From positions 100,659 through 164,658 of the forward strand of contig CAYNMV010000002.1 in NCBI GenBank assembly GCA_964398315.1: a stretch of 64,000 nt of DNA. Reading direction: 5' to 3'. The stretch comes from JADLCB01 sp964398315. Lineage in GTDB: Bacteria; Planctomycetota; Phycisphaerae; Tepidisphaerales; Tepidisphaeraceae. Made by a program: the position numbers and the translations under genes. Positions 50,687-59,412 of the stretch are shown here, one piece after another. The stretch's first letter is position 1. Each line of letters opens with the position of its first letter. The notes beneath the pieces were generated by a model. That model did no database searches. It saw only the letters and a program-made list of their open reading frames with translations, and was not told the DNA's origin.

Positions 50687-52153
50687 TCAGCCGCTGTTCA
50701 CCTGGTCCTGAAGCTCGCGCTTGAGGACCTTGCCGGTGGGGGAACGGGGCAGTTCCTGGGTGATGATGATTTCGCGCGGGGTTTTCCAGTTGGGCAGGCC
50801 CTGCTCGCGGCAGAAGTCACGCAGCGCTGCCGCCTGCACCTCCTGGCCCTCGCGTGGGATGATGAACGCGACGACCACCTCGCCGCGGCCGGGGTCTTTC
50901 TTGCCGACCACCGCCGCCTCGGCAACGGTGGGATGCTTCATCAGCAGCTCTTCCACCTCGCGCGGGGCGACTTTCTCGCCGGCCACCGCGATCAGGTCCT
51001 TCTTGCGGCCGGTGATGTGCAGGAAGCCATCTTCATCCATGCGGCCCAGGTCGCCGGTTTTGAAATAGCCATCGGCGGTGAGCACCTCGGCGGTCAACTC
51101 GGGCAGGTTGTGATAGCCCTTGAATATCGGGGGACCTTTGAGCCAGATTTCCCCGCTCTCGCCGGGGGGGACATCCTGGCCGTTGTCATCGACGAAGCGG
51201 GCGGTGCAGCCGGGCAGCAGTCGGCCGACACTTCCCGGTTTGCGCGCCTGGGGGGCATTGAAGCAGATCGGGCCGCAGGTCTCGGTCAGGCCGTAGCCTT
51301 CATGGATGTACTGGCCGGTGCGCTGCTGGAAGCCTTCGCGCAGCGTTTCGCTCAGCGGCTCGCCACCGGAGATGATGGCATACATCTGGGCGAAATCATC
51401 GGGACTGATGTTCTTCAGGTGGGCGATGGCCGCAAACATGCTCGGCACGCCAAAGACCAGGCTGATCTGATGCTTGCGGATCGCCTCCACGGCCGCCACG
51501 GGGCTGAAACGCGCCAGGTAGACGCTGCTGGCGCCCAGTTGCACGGGAGCCAGCAGAGTGGCGGTCAGGCCCATCGAGTGGAACATCGGGATGATGCCCA
51601 GGAACTTGTGTTGCCCCTTGAGCTGGGCTGCCTCGATGCAGGCGTTGACGCAGGATTCGAGGTTCTGGTAGGTCAGCATCACCCCCTTGGGCAGGCCGCT
51701 GGTGCCGCTGGTGTAGAGCAGGGCGGCGACATCATCGGGCGCCGGCGAGGGGAACTTGGGCGTAATCGCGGCCGGCGGAGTCTGCGGAAGCTGGGTCAGG
51801 TCCACCACCTTCAGCGGGGTGCCGGCCAGCCGCCCGCTCAGCGGCGGGACTGAGACGACGGTGTCAATGTCGCTGTCGGCGATGATGTGGGCGATCTCGC
51901 GGTCGCTGAGCAGGAAATTGATCAGGACGGGCGTCTTACCCGCCAGCAGTGCGCCATAGAAGGATGCCGCAAACCCCGCGCTGGTGGGCAGCAGCAGACC
52001 GACATTCTTCTTCTGCGTCTGCATCCCCAGGTACATGCCCAGCCCCGCGCTCATCGCCGCAAGCTGCTGATAGGTGTGCTGGCCGCGGTCATCGGTGATC
52101 GCGACGGCCTGGCCATTGGCCTGCGCGTGGCGGAAGAGGTGGGTAAACAGCAT
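50687..52153 (-). CDS. Acyl-CoA synthetase / AMP-dependent ligase
   Basis: 488 residues. The family activates a carboxylate with ATP to an acyl-AMP and then to acyl-CoA. P-loop YTSGTSGLPKGVML, the A5 motif HEGYGLTETCG, the hinge region YFKTGDLGRMDEDGFLHITG and GRKKDL, and the catalytic Lys in SPTGKVLKREL are all present. The length and N-terminus suit a medium- or long-chain fatty-acid ligase; the substrate is not certain. AGGAG 7-8 nt before the ATG at 52153 is a good ribosome site. Confidence 0.93.
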   Translation of the reverse strand: MLFTHLFRHAQANGQAVAITDDRGQHTYQQLAAMSAGLGMYLGMQTQKKNVGLLLPTSAGFAASFYGALLAGKTPVLINFLLSDREIAHIIADSDIDTVVSVPPLSGRLAGTPLKVVDLTQLPQTPPAAITPKFPSPAPDDVAALLYTSGTSGLPKGVMLTYQNLESCVNACIEAAQLKGQHKFLGIIPMFHSMGLTATLLAPVQLGASSVYLARFSPVAAVEAIRKHQISLVFGVPSMFAAIAHLKNISPDDFAQMYAIISGGEPLSETLREGFQQRTGQYIHEGYGLTETCGPICFNAPQARKPGSVGRLLPGCTARFVDDNGQDVPPGESGEIWLKGPPIFKGYHNLPELTAEVLTADGYFKTGDLGRMDEDGFLHITGRKKDLIAVAGEKVAPREVEELLMKHPTVAEAAVVGKKDPGRGEVVVAFIIPREGQEVQAAALRDFCREQGLPNWKTPREIIITQELPRSPTGKVLKRELQDQVNSG

Positions 52154-52308
52154 GCGATCGCTCCTGTCCCTGCTACTGGGTTTGCGTTAGGCTATTCCGT
52201 CGAGGTGGCACGGGCGGCATTTGCGGGCCGTCCGTGCGGCCAATCGGAAATCCACGAAAAGTCTATCGTCAAGACTGGCGGATAGTAACAACCGATCAGG
52301 GATGATCC

Positions 52309-53097
52309 ATGTTGAAACGTATCACACGCCCGCTGCTGATTCTATGCCTGGCGCCGCTGCTGCTGACCGGGTGCGCCGTGGAAAACAAGAGCCTGGACGC
52401 GGCCAGCCAGTCGTTCATGCTCGGGCAGTATCCGCAGACCATCCAGCTTACGCAGGAGGTGCTTCAGCAGCCAGATGTGCGCGGCGAGGAGGCCGCCGCC
52501 GCACTCTACCTGCAAGGCCGGGCCTATGAGGAGCTGCCGGCGGCCGATGAAGCGGAAAAACTGCGGAACCTTGGGGCGGCCCGGCGGGCGTATGTCGATG
52601 CGCTGGAGCGCCGACCGGCCGCGGGGCTGGAGGGGCGGATCCGCTCCGGCGTGGCCAACGTCGCCTATCACCAGGAAGACTACAACACCGCCCTCCAGCA
52701 GTGGGCGGCGGCCTACGAGCTGACCGATCTGCCCGATCAGAAGCCGTGGATCCTCTACCGCATGGGCCTGTGCCAGCAGCGCCTGGGGCGCTTTGAGTTG
52801 GCCGACCGCACTTTCGCGCAGGTGCAGCAGCAATATCCCAACACCGAGCCGGCCCGCCGGGCACAGGAAAAGCAGGGCGCCCGCCAGTTTTACGTGCAGG
52901 TGGCCGTGTTTACCCAGCCCGCGCTGGCGCAGAACACGGTCGATGCGCTGAAGCGCATGGGCCATGTGCCCCTGCAATCCAAAGACCCGCAGGGCCGGAT
53001 GGTGATCCTGGTCGGCCCCGCCCCCACCTGGGCCGCCGCCCGCCAGCTCCAGCAGCGCGTTGCGCCGCAATATCCCGATGCCCTCATCGTGCCCTGA
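52309..53097 (+). CDS. Lipoprotein with TPR-like and SPOR domains
   Basis: 262 residues. The lipobox is LLLTGC (Cys near residue 22). The middle is helical with TPR spacing (SFMLGQYPQTIQLTQEVLQQ; NVAYHQEDYNTALQQWAAAY), and the C-terminal 70 residues (QFYVQVAVFTQPALAQNTVD to WAAARQLQQRVAPQYPDALI) form a SPOR domain, which binds peptidoglycan stripped of stem peptides, often at the division site. AGGG lies 8 nt before the ATG at 52309. Confidence 0.85.
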   Translation: MLKRITRPLLILCLAPLLLTGCAVENKSLDAASQSFMLGQYPQTIQLTQEVLQQPDVRGEEAAAALYLQGRAYEELPAADEAEKLRNLGAARRAYVDALERRPAAGLEGRIRSGVANVAYHQEDYNTALQQWAAAYELTDLPDQKPWILYRMGLCQQRLGRFELADRTFAQVQQQYPNTEPARRAQEKQGARQFYVQVAVFTQPALAQNTVDALKRMGHVPLQSKDPQGRMVILVGPAPTWAAARQLQQRVAPQYPDALIVP

Positions 53098-53216
53098 GCG
53101 GCCAGGCAAAGCGCCATCCGGCAGCACGGCATAGCGCGAGCCTGCGCCATCGCATGGCGGTGCGTTCCGGCAATCGCGCAGATGCATCCTGGCGCATCGC
53201 CGGCCGGGCAGTTTCA

Positions 53217-53726
53217 TCACTTACGCGATTGCGAGCGGCGGGGGAGTTTCACCTGGACCGGGCGGCTGGCGGGGAATGCCCGGGCGGTCAGGTCGCCGAC
53301 ATCGACCCCCTCATCTGCTGATGGCTCAGCATCCCGCTCGGCAACCAGATCGGCAATCGAGGAGTTGCGAAATGCCTCTTCCACCAGGCCGATGGCATCA
53401 TCCAGCCGGCGGTGCAGCGGGCAGAGGTTGTGGCCGTGGCTGGGGATTTTCAGCGGACAGGTCGTGATGCGATGGATCGGATCGACCGCCTGGATGACAT
53501 CGTAAACGGTGATCTCCTCGGCCGGGCGGGCCAGCACCGATCCCCCGCCCAGGCCGCGCTGCGACTGGACCAGCTTGGCCTTGGCCAAATTGCGCAACAC
53601 CTTGGCCAGATAGCCCTTAGGGGTGTGAGTGGCCTCGGCGATCTGGGCAATGGTCAATGATCGACCGCCGGCCGAAGCCAGGCACAACACGACGCGCAGG
53701 GCGTATTCACTGGTCTGTGAGAACAT
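53217..53726 (-). CDS. Rrf2 family transcriptional regulator
   Basis: 169 residues. The N-terminal winged helix is MFSQTSEYALRVVLCLASAG, IAQIAEATHTPKGYLAKVLR and QSQRGLGGGSVLARPAEEIT, as in NsrR/IscR/RsrR. The cluster region has CPLKIPSHGHNLCPLHRRL, two Cys plus two His, so an Fe-S cluster or other cofactor is possible but ligation differs from IscR (three Cys). The long C-terminal tail is not conserved. A longer frame opens upstream; ATG 53726 begins the winged helix. It is divergent from a hemerythrin gene and very likely controls it. Confidence 0.9.
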   Translation of the reverse strand: MFSQTSEYALRVVLCLASAGGRSLTIAQIAEATHTPKGYLAKVLRNLAKAKLVQSQRGLGGGSVLARPAEEITVYDVIQAVDPIHRITTCPLKIPSHGHNLCPLHRRLDDAIGLVEEAFRNSSIADLVAERDAEPSADEGVDVGDLTARAFPASRPVQVKLPRRSQSRK

Positions 53727-53743
53727 GCGACACCTTGTCCATT

Positions 53744-53767
53744 TATCTGGACCTTGATATCCAGATA
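53744..53767. promoter_or_regulatory. Operator between the Rrf2 and hemerythrin genes
   Basis: TATCTGGA-N8-TCCAGATA, a perfect 8-bp inverted repeat with centres two thirds of a turn apart, the size of an Rrf2-dimer site. It overlaps the -35 box of the hemerythrin promoter and lies 17 bp before the Rrf2 gene. Confidence 0.75.
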
Positions 53768-53782
53768 TAGGCGGTCTATCCT
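53754..53782 (+). promoter_or_regulatory. Hemerythrin gene promoter
   Basis: TTGATA (53754-53759), a 17-bp spacer and TATCCT (53777-53782). The -35 box is inside the inverted repeat, so a bound regulator would block polymerase. Confidence 0.7.
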
Positions 53783-53850
53783 TTGCTTGTGTAACCGGGA
53801 AGCCGCCTCCGTCGGCGGCCACCCCAGCCCACGCGAAAGGAGCATTAAAG

Positions 53851-54420
53851 ATGGCTGTGACACTCGGGGCAAGACCCCAGGCCGATTTCCAACAGCCTCT
53901 TGGGTTGTTGAGCGACTGCCATCGCCGCATAGAGCACTTCCTGGGCGTCATGATCCGGGTGGTGGATCGGCGGCAGGGCGGGCCGCTGGATGAGGAACAT
54001 CGCCGGGCGGTCGAGACGGCGATGCACTACTTCGACCACGCTGCGCCGCGTCATACCGCCGATGAAGAGGAATCCCTCTTCCCGCGCCTGCGCGAGCTGG
54101 CCAGGACCAACCCGCAGCTTGGCCAGGCCCTGGCCAAGATGGATGCCCTGGAAGCCGATCACCAGGCGGCCGATGATGCCCATGCCGAGGTGCGCGAGTG
54201 GTTTACCCGCTGGCTGAATGCCGGCTCGCTGGCCCCGGCCCAGGTGCAGCGGCTGAGCAAGGTACTGAACCTGCTCCAGGACCTGTATCGCCGCCACATC
54301 GATGTGGAAGACAATGATGTGTTCCGCCTGGCCGCCCAGGTACTCGATGAGCGGCAGCTTCGCCAGCTTGGCCAGGAGATGGCTGGCCGTCGCGGCCTGT
54401 CCGCCACGCCGCAGGCGTGA
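53851..54420 (+). CDS. Hemerythrin HHE-domain protein
   Basis: 189 residues. A four-helix bundle with iron-type ligands: His23/His27 region (LSDCHRRIEHFLG), HYFDHAAPRHTADEEESLFP, LEADHQAADDAHAE and RRHIDVEDNDVF. This is the HHE pattern of bacterial di-iron proteins that bind O2 or NO, such as those in repair of iron centres (RIC/YtfE). AAAGGAG 7 nt before the ATG at 53851 gives a firm start. With the Rrf2 regulator next door, a role in oxygen or nitric oxide response is likely but inferred. Confidence 0.88.
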   Translation: MAVTLGARPQADFQQPLGLLSDCHRRIEHFLGVMIRVVDRRQGGPLDEEHRRAVETAMHYFDHAAPRHTADEEESLFPRLRELARTNPQLGQALAKMDALEADHQAADDAHAEVREWFTRWLNAGSLAPAQVQRLSKVLNLLQDLYRRHIDVEDNDVFRLAAQVLDERQLRQLGQEMAGRRGLSATPQA

Positions 54421-54431
54421 TGCGAAGCGGC

Positions 54432-54461
54432 TTGACGCTTCTCCGTCCCTGGGGGCACAAT
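54432..54461 (+). promoter_or_regulatory. Promoter of the YkgJ-like gene, short-leader type
   Basis: TTGACG (54432-54437), an 18-bp spacer and CACAAT (54456-54461), with the GTG start 10 nt further on. Confidence 0.65.
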
Positions 54462-54471
54462 CGCCGGCGAT

Positions 54472-54843
54472 GTGAAGTCACGCCTGCGTATTGCGATCCT
54501 GGGCCAAAGCCCCTGTCATAACTGCCACGCCGCCTGCTGCCGCCAGAATGGGCACGACTATGCCGCCATCCTGCGTGGTGAGGAAATCCGCCGTTTTGCG
54601 CCATTCGCGGTGAAGGTGCCGATCCGCCGGGCGGGCCGGATCGTGGTCGAGCATGCCCTGCCTTACATCAATGGCCGCTGCCAGTTTCTCGGTGCGGATA
54701 ACCGCTGCACGATCTATGAAGACCGCCCCCGGGCCTGCCGCGATTTCCAGTGCCTGCCGCATTTCAACGCCGAGGGTGTCGGCCGCCATGGCCCGTTCCT
54801 TCAGCGCAATCCCAAGGTGCTGAAACTCCTGGAGTGCCTGTGA
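54472..54843 (+). CDS. YkgJ-like cysteine-cluster protein
   Basis: 123 residues from GTG 54472. The CxxCxxxCC motif is CHNCHAACC (residues 15-23), followed by CQFLGADNRCTIYEDRPRAC and DFQC, eight or more Cys in total, as in the CxxCxxCC/YkgJ zinc- or iron-binding family. The function is unknown; a metal or Fe-S site is expected. The promoter ending 10 nt before the GTG, and the conserved CHNCHAAC following, set the start. Confidence 0.85.
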   Translation: MKSRLRIAILGQSPCHNCHAACCRQNGHDYAAILRGEEIRRFAPFAVKVPIRRAGRIVVEHALPYINGRCQFLGADNRCTIYEDRPRACRDFQCLPHFNAEGVGRHGPFLQRNPKVLKLLECL

Positions 54844-54975
54844 GCCGGGCCGGGGCAGGCGATGCGCGACATGAAGCATCCGCCCGACGGGCGGCCTTTC
54901 CCAATTCCGGCCCAAGGCGTTACGCTGACAGCCTTGGGCTTGCGGCCCGGAGTGGCCGCAGTCAGGGAGTGTGCT

Positions 54976-56214
54976 ATGCGCTGCTGCCTGTTTCTCTGGA
55001 GTCTGATTCCCCTCATCCTGCTGGGGCAGGCGGTCAGTGCTGCCCAGCCATCGTTGCAGGCCTACCAGCGGCGGCTGGAGCATTTTCGCGGGCAGATCCC
55101 CGCGCTGATCCGGTCGGCCGACAGTTTCGCGGCCCACGCCATCGAGCATCCGCGGGCCCTGTTGAACGTGGCTTGGCGCGGGCAGCCCTCGTTCAGTGAT
55201 GAGCTGATGAGCCGCGCTGGCGGCCTGGCCCACGCTCAGCCCAGCCAGAACCGCGAGCAGTTCATCACGCGCGAGGATGTGGTCCTCTACTCGGTGCGCA
55301 GTTGGGAGACGCACGAGCGGCTGGTCCGCCGTGAGCTGGATGCCTTTCGTGCGCAGGGATGGCGGGTGACGCTGATCGCTTCAAAAGCCGGTATGCCCGA
55401 CGACATCGCGGTGGACTTCTTCATCGATAACGGCGCTCCCGATGGCGGGCGGGAACACGCCCGCGTGAACCTGCTGGCCAACATCACACTCGGCTGGATG
55501 TGGTGTGGCGAGTATGCCGCTGCGCTCAGCCGCCGCGGCAAGCTGCCGGGCATCCTCATGACCGTCGCCGAAGGCGAAACGGCGGATCAGCACAACAACC
55601 AGTTCGGCCTGGGTGAAGGCCAGCGCACGCTGATCGACTGCGACACACCCATCCCGGCCGGCCGGATGGCCGATCTGTATCTTCAGCGCGTGGGCCGGCT
55701 GGTAGAGGATCTGAACGGCGAGCCCACACAGACCCGCATCGCCCAGGCGGCCGATCTCATCGCCCAGCGCATGAACGCGGGGCGCACGGTGGGCTTGTCG
55801 GGCGTGAACCACCTGATCTTCCATGAGATGTACCTGGACAACCGCGCGCCCTTCAAGCCGATCCGTCCCATCAGCCGCCGGGCGGGCGACAACCCGTTCG
55901 CCAGGGCGCTCAAGCCCGGTGATCTGCTGGTTTTCATTGGCTACAGCGGCATGAATTCGCGCTACCATGATTTTCTCACACCCATCCGCGCAGCGCAGGT
56001 GGAGCTGATCACCAGCTATGTCACCGCGGCCGATCCCGCGATGAACGCCGAAGGAGCGCTGGTGCATATCGAGCAGCACTGGCAACTGCCCGATGCCGAA
56101 CTGCCCCTGCCCGGCCCGCCGCATCGCATGGCCCCGGTCAGCGGCATCAATGCGGGGTTGATTCACCGCATGCTTGATGATGCGGTGTACGAGCGCCTCA
56201 GCCGCAAGGAGTAG
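54976..56214 (+). CDS. Secreted SIS-like protein
   Basis: 412 residues from ATG 54976, with AGGGAG upstream and a signal peptide (CCLFLWSLIPLILLGQAVSA). The mature protein has two Rossmann-like halves: AFRAQGWRVTLIASKAGMPD and, further on, FARALKPGDLLVFIGYSGMN then AAQVELITSYVTAADP, which resembles the SIS (sugar isomerase) fold; WETHERLV and YGLGEGQRTLIDCD-like segments lie between. SIS proteins are normally cytosolic, so export is unusual. The fold call is tentative, the function unknown. Confidence 0.6.
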   Translation: MRCCLFLWSLIPLILLGQAVSAAQPSLQAYQRRLEHFRGQIPALIRSADSFAAHAIEHPRALLNVAWRGQPSFSDELMSRAGGLAHAQPSQNREQFITREDVVLYSVRSWETHERLVRRELDAFRAQGWRVTLIASKAGMPDDIAVDFFIDNGAPDGGREHARVNLLANITLGWMWCGEYAAALSRRGKLPGILMTVAEGETADQHNNQFGLGEGQRTLIDCDTPIPAGRMADLYLQRVGRLVEDLNGEPTQTRIAQAADLIAQRMNAGRTVGLSGVNHLIFHEMYLDNRAPFKPIRPISRRAGDNPFARALKPGDLLVFIGYSGMNSRYHDFLTPIRAAQVELITSYVTAADPAMNAEGALVHIEQHWQLPDAELPLPGPPHRMAPVSGINAGLIHRMLDDAVYERLSRKE

Positions 56215-56391
56215 TCATCGCAAAGGAGTAGTCATCACGGCCATGTCCGCCCGGCCGGCGGTTTACGTGTCGACGCGGCGAACTGAATGAATGCCTGCCT
56301 GGCAGCGCGTGAAAATTGGCATCAGCACCTCGTGTATTCCATGGGGCTGTGGGATGGGGGGATTGTTGTCGCGAGCGGGCGCGCGGCCGGC

Positions 56392-56397
56392 TAAGAT
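56392..56397 (+). promoter_or_regulatory. -10 box of the esterase gene
   Basis: TAAGAT ends 7 nt before the ATG at 56405; no good -35 box is seen at 16-18 bp. Confidence 0.45.
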
Positions 56398-56404
56398 GTC
56401 GCTC

Positions 56405-57508
56405 ATGGCACAGACCCTCTCCCGCCCGCGGCGCAAGGCCGTGCGGCACTCGGCCGAGCGGGCATCGGCCGACCTGTCTCCCTCGCTGGCGCACCAGCAT
56501 CTGATGGACCAGATCCATCCCGCCCTGGCGTATGATGGCGGGGATGTGGCAGCCTGGCAGAAGCGGCTGCGCCGGCGGCTGGCACAGCGCCTGGGGTATG
56601 ATCACATGCCCCGTCCCGGCTCCTCCGGGCGCGTGCCCCTGAACGTGCGCACCCTCTGGCGGCGTGAGCACCGGCTGGGCACGATCGAGAAACTCCTGTT
56701 CACCGCCGAAGCCGGAGCGGATGTGCCGGCGTATCTCTGCCTGCCGCGCAACGTCCGGCCGCCGTATCCCACCTTCATCTGCCTGCAGGGTCATTCCAGC
56801 GGCATGCACAACAGCATCGCGGTGGATGCGGCTGATGAGCGCACGCCCATCCCGGTCAGCGGGGACCGCGATTTTGCCCTTGGCTGCCTGCGGCGGGGGA
56901 TCGCGGCACTGTGCATCGAGCAGCGCGCCTTTGGCGAGCGCGAAGAGCGCCACCAGGCGCAGCGCTGCCCCCACAGCCGATGCCACGATGCCGCCTGGCG
57001 TGCTGTCATGCTGGGCCGCACCCTCATCGCCGAGCGGGTATACGATGTGGATCGCGGCATCGATCTGCTGGCCCAGCGCGACGACATCGACATGGGCCGG
57101 CTGGGGATCCTGGGCAACAGCGGCGGCGGCACGATCACCACCTACGCCGCGGCCCTGCTGCCGCGTTTGCGGCTGGCGATGCCATCCTGTGCATTCTGCA
57201 CGTTCCGCGAATCGATCCTGAGCATCTACCACTGCGGGGACAACTATGTGCCGGGCCTGATGCTGGATGCGGACATGGCTGATGTGCTCGGCCTGTTCGC
57301 CCCGCGCCCGGTGGTGGTGGTGGCCGGCGCCAGGGACAACATCTTTCCCATCGCCGGCGTGCGCCTGGCATTTGAGGGGCTGCGCCGGATCTACCGTGCC
57401 GCCGGCGCACCCGGCAACTGCAAGCTGGTCATCGGTGCCCAGGGTCACCGCTTCTACGCCCGCGCTGCCTGGCAGGCGATGCAGCCGTACCTGGCGATGC
57501 AGGCGTAA
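56405..57508 (+). CDS. Alpha/beta hydrolase (acetyl-xylan-esterase-like)
   Basis: 367 residues. The nucleophile Ser is in LGILGNSGGGTITTY (about residue 240), the acid Asp in VVVVAGARDNIFPIAGV and the His in IGAQGHRFYARA; the oxyanion segment is PTFICLQGHSSGMH. This is the layout of the large esterases often annotated as acetyl xylan esterase or abhydrolase_7. No signal peptide is seen. ATG 56405 is chosen because TAAGAT (56392-56397) ends 7 nt before it; an ATG at 56396 overlaps that box. Confidence 0.85.
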   Translation: MAQTLSRPRRKAVRHSAERASADLSPSLAHQHLMDQIHPALAYDGGDVAAWQKRLRRRLAQRLGYDHMPRPGSSGRVPLNVRTLWRREHRLGTIEKLLFTAEAGADVPAYLCLPRNVRPPYPTFICLQGHSSGMHNSIAVDAADERTPIPVSGDRDFALGCLRRGIAALCIEQRAFGEREERHQAQRCPHSRCHDAAWRAVMLGRTLIAERVYDVDRGIDLLAQRDDIDMGRLGILGNSGGGTITTYAAALLPRLRLAMPSCAFCTFRESILSIYHCGDNYVPGLMLDADMADVLGLFAPRPVVVVAGARDNIFPIAGVRLAFEGLRRIYRAAGAPGNCKLVIGAQGHRFYARAAWQAMQPYLAMQA

Positions 57509-57636
57509 CTGCCGGGAGATCAGCGCACCCGCACTCGGTGAGCCGGTGCCCGAAATGACCTGACTGGTCCCTGCTCCCGGGGCCGCCTGCCCCCAGGATG
57601 CTCAACCGCCTGGCCTGTCGCCAGGATGGGGGGTGC

Positions 57637-57665
57637 TTGTGATCGGGCCGGGTCTCGCCGACACT
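57637..57665 (+). promoter_or_regulatory. Promoter of the YhaM-like gene, leaderless type
   Basis: TTGTGA (57637-57642), a 17-bp spacer and GACACT (57660-57665), with the ATG 8 nt further on. Confidence 0.6.
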
Positions 57666-57673
57666 AAGGGCTT

Positions 57674-58774
57674 ATGCGCCGTCTCTACATTAAAGATTGC
57701 TGTGCGGGGGACATCGTCGAGGATGTGTTCGTCATCACCCAGCGGCAGCTCGCCGCCACCTCGACCGGCAAGTTTTTCATCAAGGCATTCATCTCCGACC
57801 GCACCGGGCAGCTCGCGGCCCGGATGTGGAACGCCAGCCGCGAGATCTTCAACGCCCTGCCCGAAGCCGGCTTTGTCAAGATTCGCGGGCGGGTGGAGAA
57901 CTACCAGAACAACCTGCAGTTCATCATCGAGCAGATCTGGAGCCCCCGGGACGGCACCTACGACATCGCCGACCTCGTGCCCCATACCGACAAGGATGTC
58001 AGCGAGATGTTTGCCCGGGTGATGGAGCTGTGCCAGTCGGTGCAGAATCGCCACCTGTGCGCTCTGTTGCAGGCTTACCTGGATGACCAGAAGCTGATGG
58101 CGGACTTCCGCAAGAGCCCGGCCGCCATGACCTTCCATCACGCGTATCTCGGCGGCCTGCTGGAACACACCCTCAACGCCATGCAGGTGGCCGATGCGGT
58201 GGTGAAGTTTTACCCCGGCCTCAACCGCGATCTGGTGCTGGCCGGCATCTTCCTGCACGACCTGGCCAAGACCTGGGAGCTGAGCTACGACTGCGCCTTT
58301 GACTACACCGATGGCGGCCGGCTTGTCGGCCACGTTGTCAAAGGCGCGATGTGGGTTGAGCAGAAGGCGAAAGAAGCCGAAACCGCGCTGGGCGAGCCGA
58401 TCCCGCGCGCCCTGATCGATGTGCTCCAGCACATCATCCTCTCACACCACGGTGAAACCAGCCTCGATTTCGGCAGCGCCCGCACCCCCTGCACGCCCGA
58501 GGCCCTGGCCGTCCACATGATCGAGAACATGGACGCCAAGATGATGATGGCGCTGAGCTACTGCCGTGGTGAGGCCGGCAGCAGCGAAGGCAACTGGACC
58601 GAGTACCTCAAGGCCTTCAACGGCCGGCTGTATCGCCCGGATGTGGCCCCCGATGATGCTCAGGCGCCAGCGCCGATTGAGGCCGAGCCATCGCCTGGGG
58701 CAGCGCCATCGCCACCCCCGCTCAAGATGGAAATCCACAATCCCCTGTTCGCCCAGGCCACCCGCCGGAGCTGA
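57674..58774 (+). CDS. YhaM-like 3'-5' exoribonuclease (OB-fold plus HD domain)
   Basis: 366 residues. An N-terminal OB fold (KFFIKAFISDRTGQLAARMW and FVKIRGRVENYQNNLQFIIE) and an HD domain with FHHAYLGGLLEHTLNAMQVA, FLHDLAKTWELSY (His-Asp pair) and ILSHHGETSLDFGSARTP match YhaM, a 3'-5' exonuclease of Gram-positives that trims RNA and DNA ends. The C-terminus has an added Pro-rich tail (about 45 residues). The start lies 8 nt after a -10 box, with no ribosome site. Confidence 0.88.
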   Translation: MRRLYIKDCCAGDIVEDVFVITQRQLAATSTGKFFIKAFISDRTGQLAARMWNASREIFNALPEAGFVKIRGRVENYQNNLQFIIEQIWSPRDGTYDIADLVPHTDKDVSEMFARVMELCQSVQNRHLCALLQAYLDDQKLMADFRKSPAAMTFHHAYLGGLLEHTLNAMQVADAVVKFYPGLNRDLVLAGIFLHDLAKTWELSYDCAFDYTDGGRLVGHVVKGAMWVEQKAKEAETALGEPIPRALIDVLQHIILSHHGETSLDFGSARTPCTPEALAVHMIENMDAKMMMALSYCRGEAGSSEGNWTEYLKAFNGRLYRPDVAPDDAQAPAPIEAEPSPGAAPSPPPLKMEIHNPLFAQATRRS

Positions 58775-58938
58775 TCGCCTGCCGGCCTGATCGCGGTACG
58801 CCGCTGTCGTATAGCCCGGCCTGGGAGAATTACCGCCAGTTTTGAGATGTGACAACGGGGCGGGGCGGTTATTGTATATTCTTGTGTCCGGTCGATGTCG
58901 GCCGGATCTCATCTCTTCATTTCTATCAGGAGCGTCCG

Positions 58939-59349
58939 ATGAACGCATCGAACTGGGTGGTGGGTGCGCTGGTGATGTTGGGCGTTGTATCAACCCCGGT
59001 GTGGGGCGAGGCGACGACGGCGGCCGACAAGGAACAGGCCAGCATCGAGAAGAAAGAGCAGAAACAGCAGGGGAAAAAGGCCCGTCCGGCGCGGGTGACC
59101 TTCCTGCCCTACCGGGAAATGACCTCGCTGACCGAGGAGCAGAAGGCACAGATCGTCGAGATCCACCGTCGCTATCTCGATGAGAAGAAAAAGCTGGACG
59201 AGGCCGAGAAGGCTGAGATCCAGGCCCTGCTCACGCCCGAGCAGGTGGAAGAGGCCCGGCAGGTGCTGGAGCAACGGGCCGCTGCCCGCAAGACCCAGGA
59301 AGCCAAGCCGCAGAAGCAGGCCGCCGTCGAGACTGAGAAGACGGACTGA
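58939..59349 (+). CDS. Secreted Spy/CpxP-like helical protein
   Basis: 136 residues with a signal peptide (VVGALVMLGVVSTPVWG). The mature part is Lys/Glu/Gln-rich and helical, with an LTxEQ motif (TSLTEEQKAQIVEIHRRYLD; LLTPEQVEEARQVLE) as in periplasmic chaperones of the Spy/CpxP class. AGGAG about 7 nt before the ATG at 58939 gives the start. TATATT at 58875-58880 is a plausible -10 box. Confidence 0.7.
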   Translation: MNASNWVVGALVMLGVVSTPVWGEATTAADKEQASIEKKEQKQQGKKARPARVTFLPYREMTSLTEEQKAQIVEIHRRYLDEKKKLDEAEKAEIQALLTPEQVEEARQVLEQRAAARKTQEAKPQKQAAVETEKTD

Positions 59350-59412
59350 CCGCCCATCGGCCGGTTGCGCCTGCGCGGTGCACCGGCAGGTCAGGACATT
59401 GCCTCTGCGCAT

